Below, piece by piece: positions 27,271 to 36,354 of a stretch of 64,000 nt of DNA. The notes beneath the pieces were generated by a model, which saw nothing but the letters and a program-made list of their open reading frames with translations, made no database searches and was not told the origin of the DNA. This DNA comes from an uncultured Saprospiraceae bacterium. Its GTDB lineage: Bacteria > Bacteroidota > Bacteroidia > Chitinophagales > Saprospiraceae. The position numbers and the translations under genes were made by a program. Each line of letters opens with the position of its first letter. The first letter of the stretch is position 1. The stretch lies in the NCBI GenBank assembly GCA_937959115.1, contig CALGAW010000027.1, forward strand, positions 1 to 64,000, in the 5' to 3' direction.

Positions 27271-28392
27271 CTAATCGTATTTAATGATTTTAATTGACTC
27301 CTTAAGCGTTTTAGGATCGAAGGTGATAATGGTATCGATTCTACCTGGTTCAAACGTTAATGGTGCTACTGGTGCCACAGGAGCAACTGGTGCTACAGGA
27401 GCAACTGGCGCTACTGGTCTTGTCACGTACCGAACAGTCTCCTTTTTCGTCTTTGGGTCATAAGTGTAGATGGTATCTACAGGCATTGGATCTGTTTGTT
27501 TATAGACATCATCAGTATTCGTCTTTCCTTGTGCAACAACAACAGTTTCAAAACTAAAAAAGAAAACGAGTGCTGCAAGGAATGGTAGGCTCCAACAAAC
27601 TTTTAGCTTGTTAGAACGCTTGTCATTGTTTTTAATCATAATTAGTCGTTTTTTTAATTGATGGTTATTAAATGTATGTACTACCGGTAATTTTAATTCG
27701 TGCTGTTTTTTTGATTCTTTGACCAATAAATCTAAATATCGATACTGATAATTTTGCTTTTCAAATAAATCTTGATCAGCAATAAATTCATGAATGTTCT
27801 TTAAACTGCGTTTATATAAATAGAGGATAGGGTTGAACCATAATAGGATGCTTACCAATTCCAAAAACATCAAATCTAAAGAATGGCGTTGATTAATGTG
27901 CACCTGCTCGTGCTTTATGATTTGCTCTGACTCATGATCTTCATAGTTCAATTCTTTTGACCAAAAAATATAGTTTAGAAATGAAAAAACAGGAAGCTTA
28001 GAATCAATATGAGCAATTTTAAACCCTTTATGTTCTTTCACTTCTGCTTGGCGAATCATCTTGAAAATAGATGTAAGATGGAAAAGAAATTTTAGGCAAG
28101 CAAGGCCTACTCCAACACAATAAAGCAAGAGCAAAATAGTAGAAAAGTCAAGAGTATTTGTAGATTCCGTAGCTATAGAAATCTCAGGCACACCTGTTGC
28201 AGTTGTAACCGTTTCCTTAATAATTGTATAATGAACTCCAGGAATAACAAAAGACAATCCAATGCTAGAAAGAAGGTATAGACGATTTGTTTGGAAAAAA
28301 TTTTCATTCTTCAACACCATATGATAAAAACCATAGAGGATCATCATACAAACACTTACCTCCAATAAATAAATAAAGTATGCGGTATACAT
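27271..28392 (-). CDS. M56-family (BlaR1-like) membrane metallopeptidase with VAP repeats
   Basis: The 373-aa product has four membrane segments (for example LEVSVCMMILYGFYH, STILLLLYCVGVGLACL, and one near 262-280) and the M56 zinc motif HEQVH at 161-165 with a third ligand region NIHEFIADQD near 204. In BlaR1/MecR1 systems such a protein senses a signal and cleaves its partner repressor. Instead of a penicillin-binding or TonB domain, the extracytoplasmic C-terminus (about 285-373) has two copies of a short motif (IYTYDPKTKKETVRYV, IITFDPKTLKESIKII) on either side of six VAP tripeptides. It starts 4 bp after the BlaI-type gene. Confidence 0.88.
   Translation of the reverse strand: MYTAYFIYLLEVSVCMMILYGFYHMVLKNENFFQTNRLYLLSSIGLSFVIPGVHYTIIKETVTTATGVPEISIATESTNTLDFSTILLLLYCVGVGLACLKFLFHLTSIFKMIRQAEVKEHKGFKIAHIDSKLPVFSFLNYIFWSKELNYEDHESEQIIKHEQVHINQRHSLDLMFLELVSILLWFNPILYLYKRSLKNIHEFIADQDLFEKQNYQYRYLDLLVKESKKQHELKLPVVHTFNNHQLKKRLIMIKNNDKRSNKLKVCWSLPFLAALVFFFSFETVVVAQGKTNTDDVYKQTDPMPVDTIYTYDPKTKKETVRYVTRPVAPVAPVAPVAPVAPVAPLTFEPGRIDTIITFDPKTLKESIKIIKYD
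27362..27418 (-). repeat. Short tandem repeat encoding VAP tripeptides
   Basis: Degenerate 9/18-bp units encode Pro-Val-Ala repeated six times in the M56 protein. Length changes in multiples of 9 bp would keep the frame. Confidence 0.8.
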
Positions 28393-28396
28393 AAGA

Positions 28397-28774
28397 CTAT
28401 TTTTTTGATTGATTCTGCTTCTTAATCTCCTCGTAGATTTTATCTATTTCTTTCAGATCCGTTTTTTCCTTTTCGATAAAAAAAGAAAACATTTCACTCA
28501 TCGAAGATTCGAAATAATTACTTAAAATGTTTTTCAAAGCACCATGCGCAAATTCCTTTTCTTTTATCAAAGGATAATATTGATGCGATTTGTTGAATGT
28601 ATGGTGATCTACCAATCCTTTTGTCTCCAGCTTCTTTATAATAGATGCAAGTGTCGTTGAAGGGATTTTAGGTTCAGGAAACTCATGCAATACTTCTTTT
28701 AGAAATGCTTTGTCAAGCTTCCAAAGTATTTTCATTACTGTTTCCTCATTTTGATTCAAGTGATTCTTCTCCAT
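28397..28774 (-). CDS. BlaI/MecI/CopY-family transcriptional repressor
   Basis: The 125-aa product has the winged-helix fold of the family: NQNEETVMKILWKLD, VLHEFPEPKIPSTTLASIIKKLETKGLV (recognition helix) and DHHTFNKSHQYYPLIKEKEF (wing and start of dimerisation). The C-terminal half is charged and coiled, and holds the region cut by the cognate protease in BlaI/MecI. With the adjacent M56 gene it forms the usual repressor-protease pair. The promoter region just upstream has phased palindromic repeats that are candidate operators, suggesting autoregulation. Confidence 0.93.
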   Translation of the reverse strand: MEKNHLNQNEETVMKILWKLDKAFLKEVLHEFPEPKIPSTTLASIIKKLETKGLVDHHTFNKSHQYYPLIKEKEFAHGALKNILSNYFESSMSEMFSFFIEKEKTDLKEIDKIYEEIKKQNQSKK

Positions 28775-28810
28775 TATTACTTATCGTTTAATAACATGCA
28801 TACAAGGTAG

Positions 28811-28863
28811 AACTAAATTTTCGGTTGTGCAACGAAATTTTCGTTTGTTAACGAAATTTTAGC
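28811..28863. promoter_or_regulatory. Phased AAATTTT/CGAAATTTTCG operator-like repeats upstream of the BlaI-type gene
   Basis: Three AAATTTT cores lie at 28815-28821, 28835-28841 and 28854-28860, spaced 20 and 19 bp, about two helical turns. The middle one is a perfect CGAAATTTTCG palindrome, and the spacers hold GTTGTGCAAC and GTTAAC. The array sits 37-90 bp upstream of the repressor start. Confidence 0.6.
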
Positions 28864-29123
28864 TTTTGCTTGATCAAAACACACTTTTTTAACAAAAAAT
28901 TGTCAGGATTATTTAACTAATTAGATTAGTCAGAAGTGAAGTTGACATTTTATATCCCATAAGTTATTTGCTGAGATACGAAAAAACAAATAGGGGTTAC
29001 AAGTTTATCTGAAGGCATAAAAACCGTATGTTGCCATAGTACCTCAAAATAAAAAGGAAACCAGAGCAGCACGCCCTAATTTCCTTATTTCCGTCTAAGT
29101 TAATATATTTGGAATGGTTAAAC
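28864..29123. other. Gap between the BlaI-type gene and the decayed hydrolase
   Basis: AT-rich with no gene seen. An AAGGAAA/TTTCCTT inverted repeat (29054-29086) followed on the minus strand by T-rich sequence could terminate the hydrolase remnant. Confidence 0.3.
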
Positions 29124-29639
29124 TTATCTCTTTTGTCTTAAATTATTAATTTCTAGAAAATCGAACCCAACATCAATGTAACTTGCTGCTCGATATCCTA
29201 AAGCAGTTTCATTTTCTTCAGGATACAGCTTCAAACAGCCGTTTGGCATCTGAGAGCCTTGACCTTCTAACATTGCCTGTAAGCCAACTGTTAGGCAACC
29301 ACCAGGAGAATCGCATGCTAATATAATGTTACTTGGTTCATATCCTCTCCCGATCAACCATTCATAAGCACTTTTATAGTTGTCAAGTGCATCTGAAAAA
29401 CGTTCTTTTAGTGTATAATTATAGTCTACAACTAAAGCAGGAATACCACTATTCAATACGGCAAACGTAAAATAGGTTTCACTTGCCTTTGGACTATCGG
29501 TCAACACATCACTTACTTTGGCGAAAAGGATGATTTTAGATTCTGCTGCATTCGGTGGAATAATCCACTTTGCATTCAGACCATTGATTAATAAGTTAGT
29601 GTGTGTTAAGCCAAATAAATCTGTTGAAGCGCCTCTCAT
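29124..29639 (-). pseudogene. Truncated, degenerate alpha/beta-hydrolase-3 (HSL-like) remnant
   Basis: The 171-aa frame aligns with the hormone-sensitive-lipase-like esterase family (usually about 300 aa): NAKWIIPPNAAESKIILF, then DYNYTLKERFSDALDNY (as YRLAPEHPFPAALED) and IILACDSPGGCLT (as GDSAGG, nucleophile Ser kept). The HGGG oxyanion motif is replaced by KVSD, and the chain ends before the region that carries the catalytic Asp and His. It could not work as a serine hydrolase of this type, so decay is the best reading, although the frame is still open. No signal peptide. There are wide gaps on both sides and no operon partner. Confidence 0.6.
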
Positions 29640-29977
29640 CTACTATTTTTTTTCGAGTTGTTAATAATTAAGTGTAAGGTATCCTTCATCGGTTATCCTT
29701 GCATTTTTCGTTTGGTCAGTTTGTGACAATGAATTTCGGCTAATTGGCTTGAAAAAAGTTGATTTAAAGGACTTTTACCGATTGATTAGTAACGAATTTA
29801 TCCTATCTTAAATTTTAATCAACTATTTTAATAACGATTGGTTATACTATATTATTGCGCAGTAGTATGTTTCCAATCAACGTTTTACTCTAAATGATAT
29901 GTATCAATAAGATTAGGTGACCACAAGTTCGTCGAATCAGATTTCAACGCTGTATTCAATGAGCAAACCGAATCATC
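29640..29977. other. 338-bp gap with no recognised feature
   Basis: AT-rich with no ORF, strong hairpin or promoter consensus noticed. It may include remnants of sequence once linked to the decayed hydrolase. Confidence 0.3.
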
Positions 29978-31528
29978 TTAATGTAGGAAACGAAGTCCAA
30001 GATTAAAGGTTTCTCCAGCCCCAGATTCTTGTCCCCACCAAAACTTAGTATACAGTCCTTCAATTTCGAGTTGATTCGTCAACTGGTATTTCAGTCCTAA
30101 GCCAGACTGAACATACACAGAGCTAAACAAACCACTGCCAAGGGTAGGAGCAGCCTCTGTCATTGCATACGCCGTAAGTTTGTCTGTAATAAAGTAACTA
30201 GGAAAAACCTTGAGTGGAAGCGCTACCTGTGAAGACTGTCTCAACTCATTTTGTACATCAAGCCGAACCAATACGTCAAATTCGACAAACAGATTAATAC
30301 GATCGCCAAGCTTAGCATCATAAAACACTTGCTGAAACCACTGAATCGCATCAAAATCGATATACGGCTTGGACTGATCTGCAGTTCCTTCAAGCATTTT
30401 TCCAGTTGGGAAAAACACCATCGTTTGAAGTGAAAGACCCTCTACTCTGAAAGGAGCATACTTCGCCAACAAACCGATATTAGAAATCGTCGTTCTTGCA
30501 TTTTCATTGTTTTGAAAACGAAAAACATCAAGCGGCGAGGTGTCTGGTCCTCGGTTAGAAGTACTACGCATCGTGAAGTTGATCCCAACATTCAGTTTCG
30601 GCGATACACCAAAATTTAACTGAAAGATACCTGAGAAAAAGTTAGAGCGTCCGCCAATCTCTGTAATCTGACTTTCTCCATCAAAAAATCGGGTCTGGGT
30701 ATACAGATTATTGAAAAGCTTCCATTCCTTTTGGCCTTTTTTGAGTAAAACGGATGGTGTGAAAGATTGAAGGTTGCCAGTGGCGGGCCTCCCTGCTGTG
30801 GGATTTACGGAGTTTTTGCTGTTCAGTGACCAGTCGTATGTGTAGTACGTTGTTTTAAACGATTCAGGAATTGGCTTGTCCCGATACTGATTAATAAACT
30901 TAATGGAAGACTTCGCTATTGACAAGTCTTTTGAATACCATTTAAAGATTTGCGACAAGGCAACGGTCTTCTTTTCTGTGTCTACTTTTGTGAAGTTAGG
31001 ATCGTTTACAGCATTCCTAGTTTGTCTGTCGAGCTGTTGTTCAAGCATTTCTGGACGGTACGCTTCTGAGATCAGAGGCGGACATCCTTTTGCGCCGCAG
31101 ACAAGTGCAAAATGATATCGAACATCACGATAGTTTTTAAAAAGGATATCATGCTCTAAGCTATTCAATGTCATTAACTCTCGACCAACAAGATGTTTTG
31201 ATTTGGTAAAAAACCCAGGTACATTATTCGTCGAAGCGACTGGATAATTATTCATTATACCTTTGATTACCATTATATTATATGCATTGATAAAAAACGC
31301 TATTTTTTCTTTTTCTGTAAGTTCTGCGTGATTAAAATCTTCGATCTTCTTTACAAGAGCAGTTAAAGTGGTGTTTGATTCAAGATTGCTATAGTCTACT
31401 AAATTATTCTTTACATTAGATTTCAAAAAAAGATCTAACTCATCAAGTAATTCTGGGAAATTATTACTTCCGAAACTAGAATTTATAGTTAAAAAAAGAA
31501 TGACAAATACTGAAAATAATTTAGACAT
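29978..31528 (-). CDS. DUF547 protein fused to a putative outer-membrane beta-barrel
   Basis: The ATG at 31528 gives a signal peptide (MSKLFSVFVILFLTINSSFG); an in-frame ATG 117 bp upstream adds a non-secretory extension and is rejected. The 516-aa product has a DUF547 domain at about 25-230 (VDYSNLESNTTLTALVK, EKIAFFINAYNIMVIKG, LNSLEHDILFKNYRDVRYHFALVCGAKGCPPL, the last with the conserved Cys-rich stretch). The remaining 280 residues alternate aromatic and polar strands (FQLNFGVSPKLNVGINFTM, NIGLLAKYAPFRVEGLSLQTMVFFP, YQLTNQLEIEGLYTKFWW) and end in FNLGLRFLH, suggesting a barrel or transporter-like fold. Single-domain DUF547 proteins are common; this fusion is less so. Function unknown. Confidence 0.78.
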   Translation of the reverse strand: MSKLFSVFVILFLTINSSFGSNNFPELLDELDLFLKSNVKNNLVDYSNLESNTTLTALVKKIEDFNHAELTEKEKIAFFINAYNIMVIKGIMNNYPVASTNNVPGFFTKSKHLVGRELMTLNSLEHDILFKNYRDVRYHFALVCGAKGCPPLISEAYRPEMLEQQLDRQTRNAVNDPNFTKVDTEKKTVALSQIFKWYSKDLSIAKSSIKFINQYRDKPIPESFKTTYYTYDWSLNSKNSVNPTAGRPATGNLQSFTPSVLLKKGQKEWKLFNNLYTQTRFFDGESQITEIGGRSNFFSGIFQLNFGVSPKLNVGINFTMRSTSNRGPDTSPLDVFRFQNNENARTTISNIGLLAKYAPFRVEGLSLQTMVFFPTGKMLEGTADQSKPYIDFDAIQWFQQVFYDAKLGDRINLFVEFDVLVRLDVQNELRQSSQVALPLKVFPSYFITDKLTAYAMTEAAPTLGSGLFSSVYVQSGLGLKYQLTNQLEIEGLYTKFWWGQESGAGETFNLGLRFLH

Positions 31529-31888
31529 AAGAATTGATTTTAAATCAAAATTAAGTGAATTAAATATTGCAAACTGTTTCCTTTCTGACAAAGTTTCGCA
31601 TTTCCTATAAAATGATGAAAATAAATCGTTGAAAACTCGATCCAACAGCAGTATTTATCAAACACATCAAACTAATAAACAATGAGTTAGTTAAAAATAG
31701 GGTTGTTTGATTGGGCGATGTAACTTTCTATATAAGTGATCGTCTAAAGAAGGATACAACCCAAATGAGAATTTAAGCTATAAACTAGCAACATTATTAA
31801 AAAAAATTGGTAATTTACAGCTGATTTGAAATGTTTGTCTACATTTCTTATAAAAACCCACATAGCCAACCAATTTAAAAACAAAAAA
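31529..31888. promoter_or_regulatory. Divergent intergenic region between DUF547 and LRR genes
   Basis: 360 bp, AT-rich, and it must hold both promoters. Apparent extensions of both frames into it use weak starts and were rejected. No clear TAnnTTTG was found; TAATTTAC at 31811-31818 is a partial match for the LRR gene. Confidence 0.35.
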
Positions 31889-34027
31889 ATGATTATGAAG
31901 AGATTCAAAACTTTATTTGAACGAAGGGTTAGGCTGTTTATGGTAGCATTAAGCCTTCTGGTTTGTGTGCAAGGATACAGTCAAGTTAACATTAATGATT
32001 CATTGGCATTGGTCGCTATCTACAATTCTACCGATGGACAAAACTGGAATAACAATACAAATTGGCTTTCCTCCTCCCCTGTCTCAACTTGGAATGGAGT
32101 CGTTGTTTTCAATAATAGAATAAGACAACTTTTCTTAAATGGAAATAACCTAAATGGAAATTTACCCCCAGAAATAGGAAATCTAACCGATCTACATTTA
32201 TTTTATGTCGTTGGAAATCGATTGTCAGGTAGTATTCCTTCAAATATCGGTCAAATGACAAGTCTACAGGTGTTCAATGCCTTGGGCAATAATTTCTCTG
32301 GTACAATCCCTGCCGATCTTGGCAACCTTGGAAATCTAACCGAATTGCACTTAAACGCAAATGCCTTAACTGGCGACATCCCTACTCAACTTGGAATGTG
32401 TATCGCTTTAAGAGAATTAAATCTATCCAAAAATCAGTTGACAGGTTCAATTCCTCCTCAATTAGGTTCTATTCCTTTTTTAGAAGCATTAAATCTTAGT
32501 AGCAACCAACTATCAGGAAGCATTCCTCACCAACTAGGAAAACCAGCATTATTGATCAATTTGAGTTTACAAAACAATAATCTAACTGGCACAATCCCCT
32601 CTGAATTAGGCGATCCTCCTAACTTATTAGGATTGACTTTACAGAACAATAATCTCACAGGATCGATCCCATCAGAATTGGGAGATTTAAGCAAACTACT
32701 TATTCTAGATCTTTCAAATAATCAACTATCTGGAAGTATACCTTTTGAGTTGGGCGGCTTGACAAATGTCGTAAACCTTTATCTCTTTAGAAATTCTTTA
32801 ACAGGATTGCTGCCAGCTTCCTTATTTGATCCAGGTGATTTACCAAACTTAAGAGAGCTGAAGATTCATGAAAACATGATTTCTGGCCCTGTTCCTTCTA
32901 CAATTGAGAACTTAAGCTCTTTGAAGAAGCTATATGCATACAGTAATAATTTCACCGGTACGTTGCCCTCAACAATTGGGAACTTAAGCACGCTAGAAAC
33001 ATTCTACATGTTTGAAAATTACTTGACAGGAGCATTTCCTGCCTCGATTACAAATATCACTGGGCTAAAGTATTTGGCGATAAATGATAACCGACTCGAA
33101 GATTTACCAGATATTTCTTCAATGACTAACATTCAATTTTTAGACATTAGAAACAATCGTTTTACATTTGAAGACATGATTCCTAATGTTGGTCTGTCTC
33201 CAGGGAGTTTTTACTATTCACCTCAAGCTAAACTTGGTTCAGATGATGTCCACAGTGTTGACATTAATACTTCGATCGACCTAAACTCTTATGCTGGAGG
33301 AGTGAATAACTCATATGAATGGTTTAAAGACAATGTTTCACTAGGAAGTTTTTCTGTCGCAGATTATGCAATTAACAACTTTCAACAACCAGACGAAGGT
33401 GTTTATCATTGCTTAGTTACAAATCCAGCTGTGCCTGGGCTTACGTTGTGCCGTCACAACATCACATTAACAATTGATGTTGGATTACCAATTGAATTAA
33501 TTTCTTTTACAGCAGTAGAGCATGACTTGAATGTATTGGTAGAATGGGCAACTGCTTATGAAAAAGATAACGACTACTTCAGTATAGAGCGATCTACCGA
33601 CGGTATACGATTTAATACAATTCACCAAGTAGATGGTAGAAATGAAGGTGGCGCCCTAAATCATTACTCTTATCTTGATGAACAACCAGTGATGGGTCTT
33701 TCCTATTATAGATTGAGTCAAGTAGATTTTGATGGTGCGGTATATCAGTCGCCGATTGTAGTTGTAAAGCTGGAATCTGGTGAAGGATATTTGTTTCCAA
33801 ATCCAATAAAACCAGGAAACTCATTGACGTTTAGAGGGAACATTAAAGGAGATGTTGGAATTTCAGTGATTGATGTTTCAGGTAAAGTTATTTTAAATTA
33901 CCCAATTACGCTTTCCAGTCGGTATGAAAATGTATCCATTCCAACAAATGGACTCGCAACTGGAATATATTCTGTAGTTGTAGAGAACGAAAATCAACAA
34001 ATTGTAACTCGATTGCTTGTGAAGTAA
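31889..34027 (+). CDS. Secreted leucine-rich-repeat protein with T9SS type A signal
   Basis: The start at 31889 (or 31895) gives a signal peptide (RLFMVALSLLVCVQGYSQ); the upstream TTG extension is rejected. The 712-aa product has about 14-15 plant-type LRRs of 24 residues (NxLxGxIPxxLGxLxxLxxLxLSxN; about residues 80-430), starting with the NWNNNTNW cap typical of such proteins. An Ig-like domain (YEWFKDNVSLG, GVYHCLVTNPAV; about 455-530) and an FN3-like part (VEWATAYEKDNDYFSIERSTDG, YYRLSQVDFDG) follow. The last about 75 residues (LFPNPIKPGNSL, GLATGIYSVVVENENQQIVTRLLVK) are a type A sorting domain, so export by the type IX system is expected. Likely surface or extracellular binding protein. 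Confidence 0.92.
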   Translation: MIMKRFKTLFERRVRLFMVALSLLVCVQGYSQVNINDSLALVAIYNSTDGQNWNNNTNWLSSSPVSTWNGVVVFNNRIRQLFLNGNNLNGNLPPEIGNLTDLHLFYVVGNRLSGSIPSNIGQMTSLQVFNALGNNFSGTIPADLGNLGNLTELHLNANALTGDIPTQLGMCIALRELNLSKNQLTGSIPPQLGSIPFLEALNLSSNQLSGSIPHQLGKPALLINLSLQNNNLTGTIPSELGDPPNLLGLTLQNNNLTGSIPSELGDLSKLLILDLSNNQLSGSIPFELGGLTNVVNLYLFRNSLTGLLPASLFDPGDLPNLRELKIHENMISGPVPSTIENLSSLKKLYAYSNNFTGTLPSTIGNLSTLETFYMFENYLTGAFPASITNITGLKYLAINDNRLEDLPDISSMTNIQFLDIRNNRFTFEDMIPNVGLSPGSFYYSPQAKLGSDDVHSVDINTSIDLNSYAGGVNNSYEWFKDNVSLGSFSVADYAINNFQQPDEGVYHCLVTNPAVPGLTLCRHNITLTIDVGLPIELISFTAVEHDLNVLVEWATAYEKDNDYFSIERSTDGIRFNTIHQVDGRNEGGALNHYSYLDEQPVMGLSYYRLSQVDFDGAVYQSPIVVVKLESGEGYLFPNPIKPGNSLTFRGNIKGDVGISVIDVSGKVILNYPITLSSRYENVSIPTNGLATGIYSVVVENENQQIVTRLLVK

Positions 34028-34059
34028 CGACGAAACAATAATTAAACTATTTTAGTAAT

Positions 34060-34090
34060 CCCTAACTGAGTCGCTCATTTAGGGGTTTTT
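34060..34090 (+). terminator. Intrinsic terminator after the LRR gene
   Basis: The stem CCCTAA-C-TGAG / CTCA-T-TTAGGG (one mismatch) with a 3-base loop is followed by GTTTTT. It ends 13 bp before the next ATG, so it may also act as a leader for the beta-helix gene. Confidence 0.7.
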
Positions 34091-34102
34091 AAATCCTATG
34101 TT

Positions 34103-35863
34103 ATGTCAAAACTACTCTCATTATTCATTGCTTTCAATTTATTTTTCCTTGACTTCGGTCTTGCTCAACCCTTTGTAAAAATTGGTGGAAAACTGAAAAT
34201 CTCAGATGTCGCTTCAGATGTCTCTAGAGATAGTGTCTTGGTCAGACAGACAGATGGCACAATAGCTTCTCGACCCATCGAATCATTGTTTGATCGGCCC
34301 TCTGGAAGCTGCAATTCTGGCTATTATGTTTTACCACAAAACTTTGATTTCCAGAACATTCCGTCTACCCATGCAAACGCTATCTGGGAAGTGAGATATT
34401 GCCATGATCTGCAAAACGCCCATGTAGATCTACCAGCAAATGTCATCCTTAGTTTTAAGGGTGGTCAATTCACCAATTACCAATCGCTTACTGGTGATTT
34501 TACCGTAATTGACGCTCCAAGCACTCCAATTTTACTAGGAGATATGATTGACGGTACTTGGTCAATAAGCCACGTGAACGCATCTTGGCTGGGCGCTGTT
34601 CCGCTTCCAGGAATTGACATGCACCCTGCTTTAACAAAGGCTTGGGAGTTTACCATAAATACTGGTATCAGAAGGTTGATCGTACCTAATGGAAATTATC
34701 ATCTTGAGGCACCATGGAGGATTTTCGGAGCCAATGGCACGCTGCTTCCTTTTCAGATTGATGGATTTGGAGCTGTACTTGACAATACAGTGGTTATAGG
34801 CAGTCAATCAGCAAGTCTACGTGGGTTGGCAGTTGTTGGCGCACCTCGTCACGGATTTGTCTTTCTTCGTGGGCAAGGCGCAGTGCACGAACATCTGATT
34901 GCTCGTGACTGTGGGTTGGATGGGTTTTACTTTGGAATTGACAGAGGCGTAAATAACTATGGAGCCAATTTCCAAGTCACTCGCTGCGTATTTTCTGGAC
35001 TGATTGCCGCCAACAACGGAAGGCACGGATGGTTGATGGATGGGTTTTCAACTGCCAACCGATCTTGGTTTAATGCCAATTCTGTCATTAGTTTTGGCTC
35101 TATTGGCAATACAGGCAAAGGGTTTTACTGGATTGGTGGTAGCGGTCCGAACGGAGGATCTCAAAACAACTATAATACTTACGTAAACATGAATTGTGAA
35201 GGCAATGACGACATCTCTATTGAATTGCCAGAAGGGAGAGCAAACACCTTTGTGGGAGGCCATTTTGTTGATGCCGACTCACTAGGATATACCTTTCGTA
35301 CACCAGCTCCTTATAATGTCAGTATTGGTGGCCGCAATGTTGGAAAAATGGAGCGTTCCTCCTTTGCCTACGTAAACACTGGTGAAACAGGAGAAAGTGG
35401 AATCACTGGATTCATAAATGGAGTTGACAATCTCTCTACTAAAGAAATGACCGTAACCGAGGAACCGTTTATGCCCAAAGGCTGGTCCGTCTTCCCTCAA
35501 TCACTACAATCAAATACCATAGCAACGAACAACAATGATAATCACAAAGTCGATCTTGATCTCTCTGCAATCGGAACCGCAGAGGACTTGGTCTTGAGAG
35601 TAACGCAATTCGGCAAACGTAATTCTAGTGCAGGCAATGCTAGCAAATACGCTTTCAACCTTATCATTCATCTAGGAACAGATACTGGAGGAGCAATAAG
35701 TGTTGACTGGAATCGTATGATGGATGATCAAAAATGCTTGGTCAATAGTGTTACCGAAGCAGGAGGTATTATTACCATTGACTTTAATACCATTTTTCCT
35801 GTATTTACCGATGGTGTTCGAGTAGTCGAATATAGAAGCTTGAAAGAAGCTGATTTTAGGTAA
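34103..35863 (+). CDS. Secreted right-handed beta-helix protein (pectate-lyase/tailspike-like)
   Basis: The 586-aa product has a signal peptide (FIAFNLFFLDFGLAQ). After an N-terminal part (about 25-170), residues about 170-420 read as a parallel beta-helix: LIVPNGNYHLEAPWRI, VVIGSQSASLRGLAVVGAP, LIARDCGLDGFYFG, FSGLIAANNGRHGWLMDG, TYVNMNCEGNDDISIELPEGRANTFVGGHF, with short hydrophobic strands and glycine turns as in pectate lyase or phage tailspike folds. The last about 120 residues form another beta domain. No catalytic site could be assigned and no type A or B sorting domain is visible at the C-terminus (YRSLKEADFR). Substrate unknown; polysaccharide binding or cleavage is plausible. Confidence 0.7.
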   Translation: MSKLLSLFIAFNLFFLDFGLAQPFVKIGGKLKISDVASDVSRDSVLVRQTDGTIASRPIESLFDRPSGSCNSGYYVLPQNFDFQNIPSTHANAIWEVRYCHDLQNAHVDLPANVILSFKGGQFTNYQSLTGDFTVIDAPSTPILLGDMIDGTWSISHVNASWLGAVPLPGIDMHPALTKAWEFTINTGIRRLIVPNGNYHLEAPWRIFGANGTLLPFQIDGFGAVLDNTVVIGSQSASLRGLAVVGAPRHGFVFLRGQGAVHEHLIARDCGLDGFYFGIDRGVNNYGANFQVTRCVFSGLIAANNGRHGWLMDGFSTANRSWFNANSVISFGSIGNTGKGFYWIGGSGPNGGSQNNYNTYVNMNCEGNDDISIELPEGRANTFVGGHFVDADSLGYTFRTPAPYNVSIGGRNVGKMERSSFAYVNTGETGESGITGFINGVDNLSTKEMTVTEEPFMPKGWSVFPQSLQSNTIATNNNDNHKVDLDLSAIGTAEDLVLRVTQFGKRNSSAGNASKYAFNLIIHLGTDTGGAISVDWNRMMDDQKCLVNSVTEAGGIITIDFNTIFPVFTDGVRVVEYRSLKEADFR

Positions 35864-36354
35864 TCGATAGGCTATTAACAGGTTGATTGGGATGCTGGAG
35901 GTAACGTGCTTGGCACTTTAAGGCGAATACCCTTCTGTTTTCTGCGTGTTCTTGCTTTTAAAACTGAAGCAATACATTTATAACCAACTCTTCCTCCTTA
36001 TTAATAGTAGCCACTAAGAGATTTTCCCTATACTAAATCAAATTATTTTATCACCGAATCACTGCCGTAATCCCATCACAATCAAACACATAAGTCTAAT
36101 TTGCAAAACTTTAACGTTTAGAACTGTGTGGAATTTTTCATTTTTTGTCTCTATATAAGTAGAGGTTCATGATAAAACGATCCTCATTATTTTTCTTAAA
36201 AAATAGTACCGACTTAATCTTACAATTATAAAGGATTGCATTTGAATTAAAAAAGAAACAAAACACGAATCTGTAGTCATAAAACAGTAGACTAGTAACT
36301 GTGGATTGATTGCCAATAGCCATTATTATCTAAGACACATATCACGGCATTAGG
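35864..36354. other. Gene-free AT-rich stretch before the structured element
   Basis: No gene or strong hairpin was recognised in this part of the 759-bp gap. Confidence 0.3.

Noticed and set aside
27360-27425. Collagen-like Gly-Ala-Thr reading on the plus strand
   Set aside because: It is the antisense of the VAP repeat of the M56 protein and has no start codon or extended frame of its own.
31826-31888. TTG 31826 as start of the LRR protein
   Set aside because: The extension is polar and precedes a good signal peptide that begins at 31889/31895.
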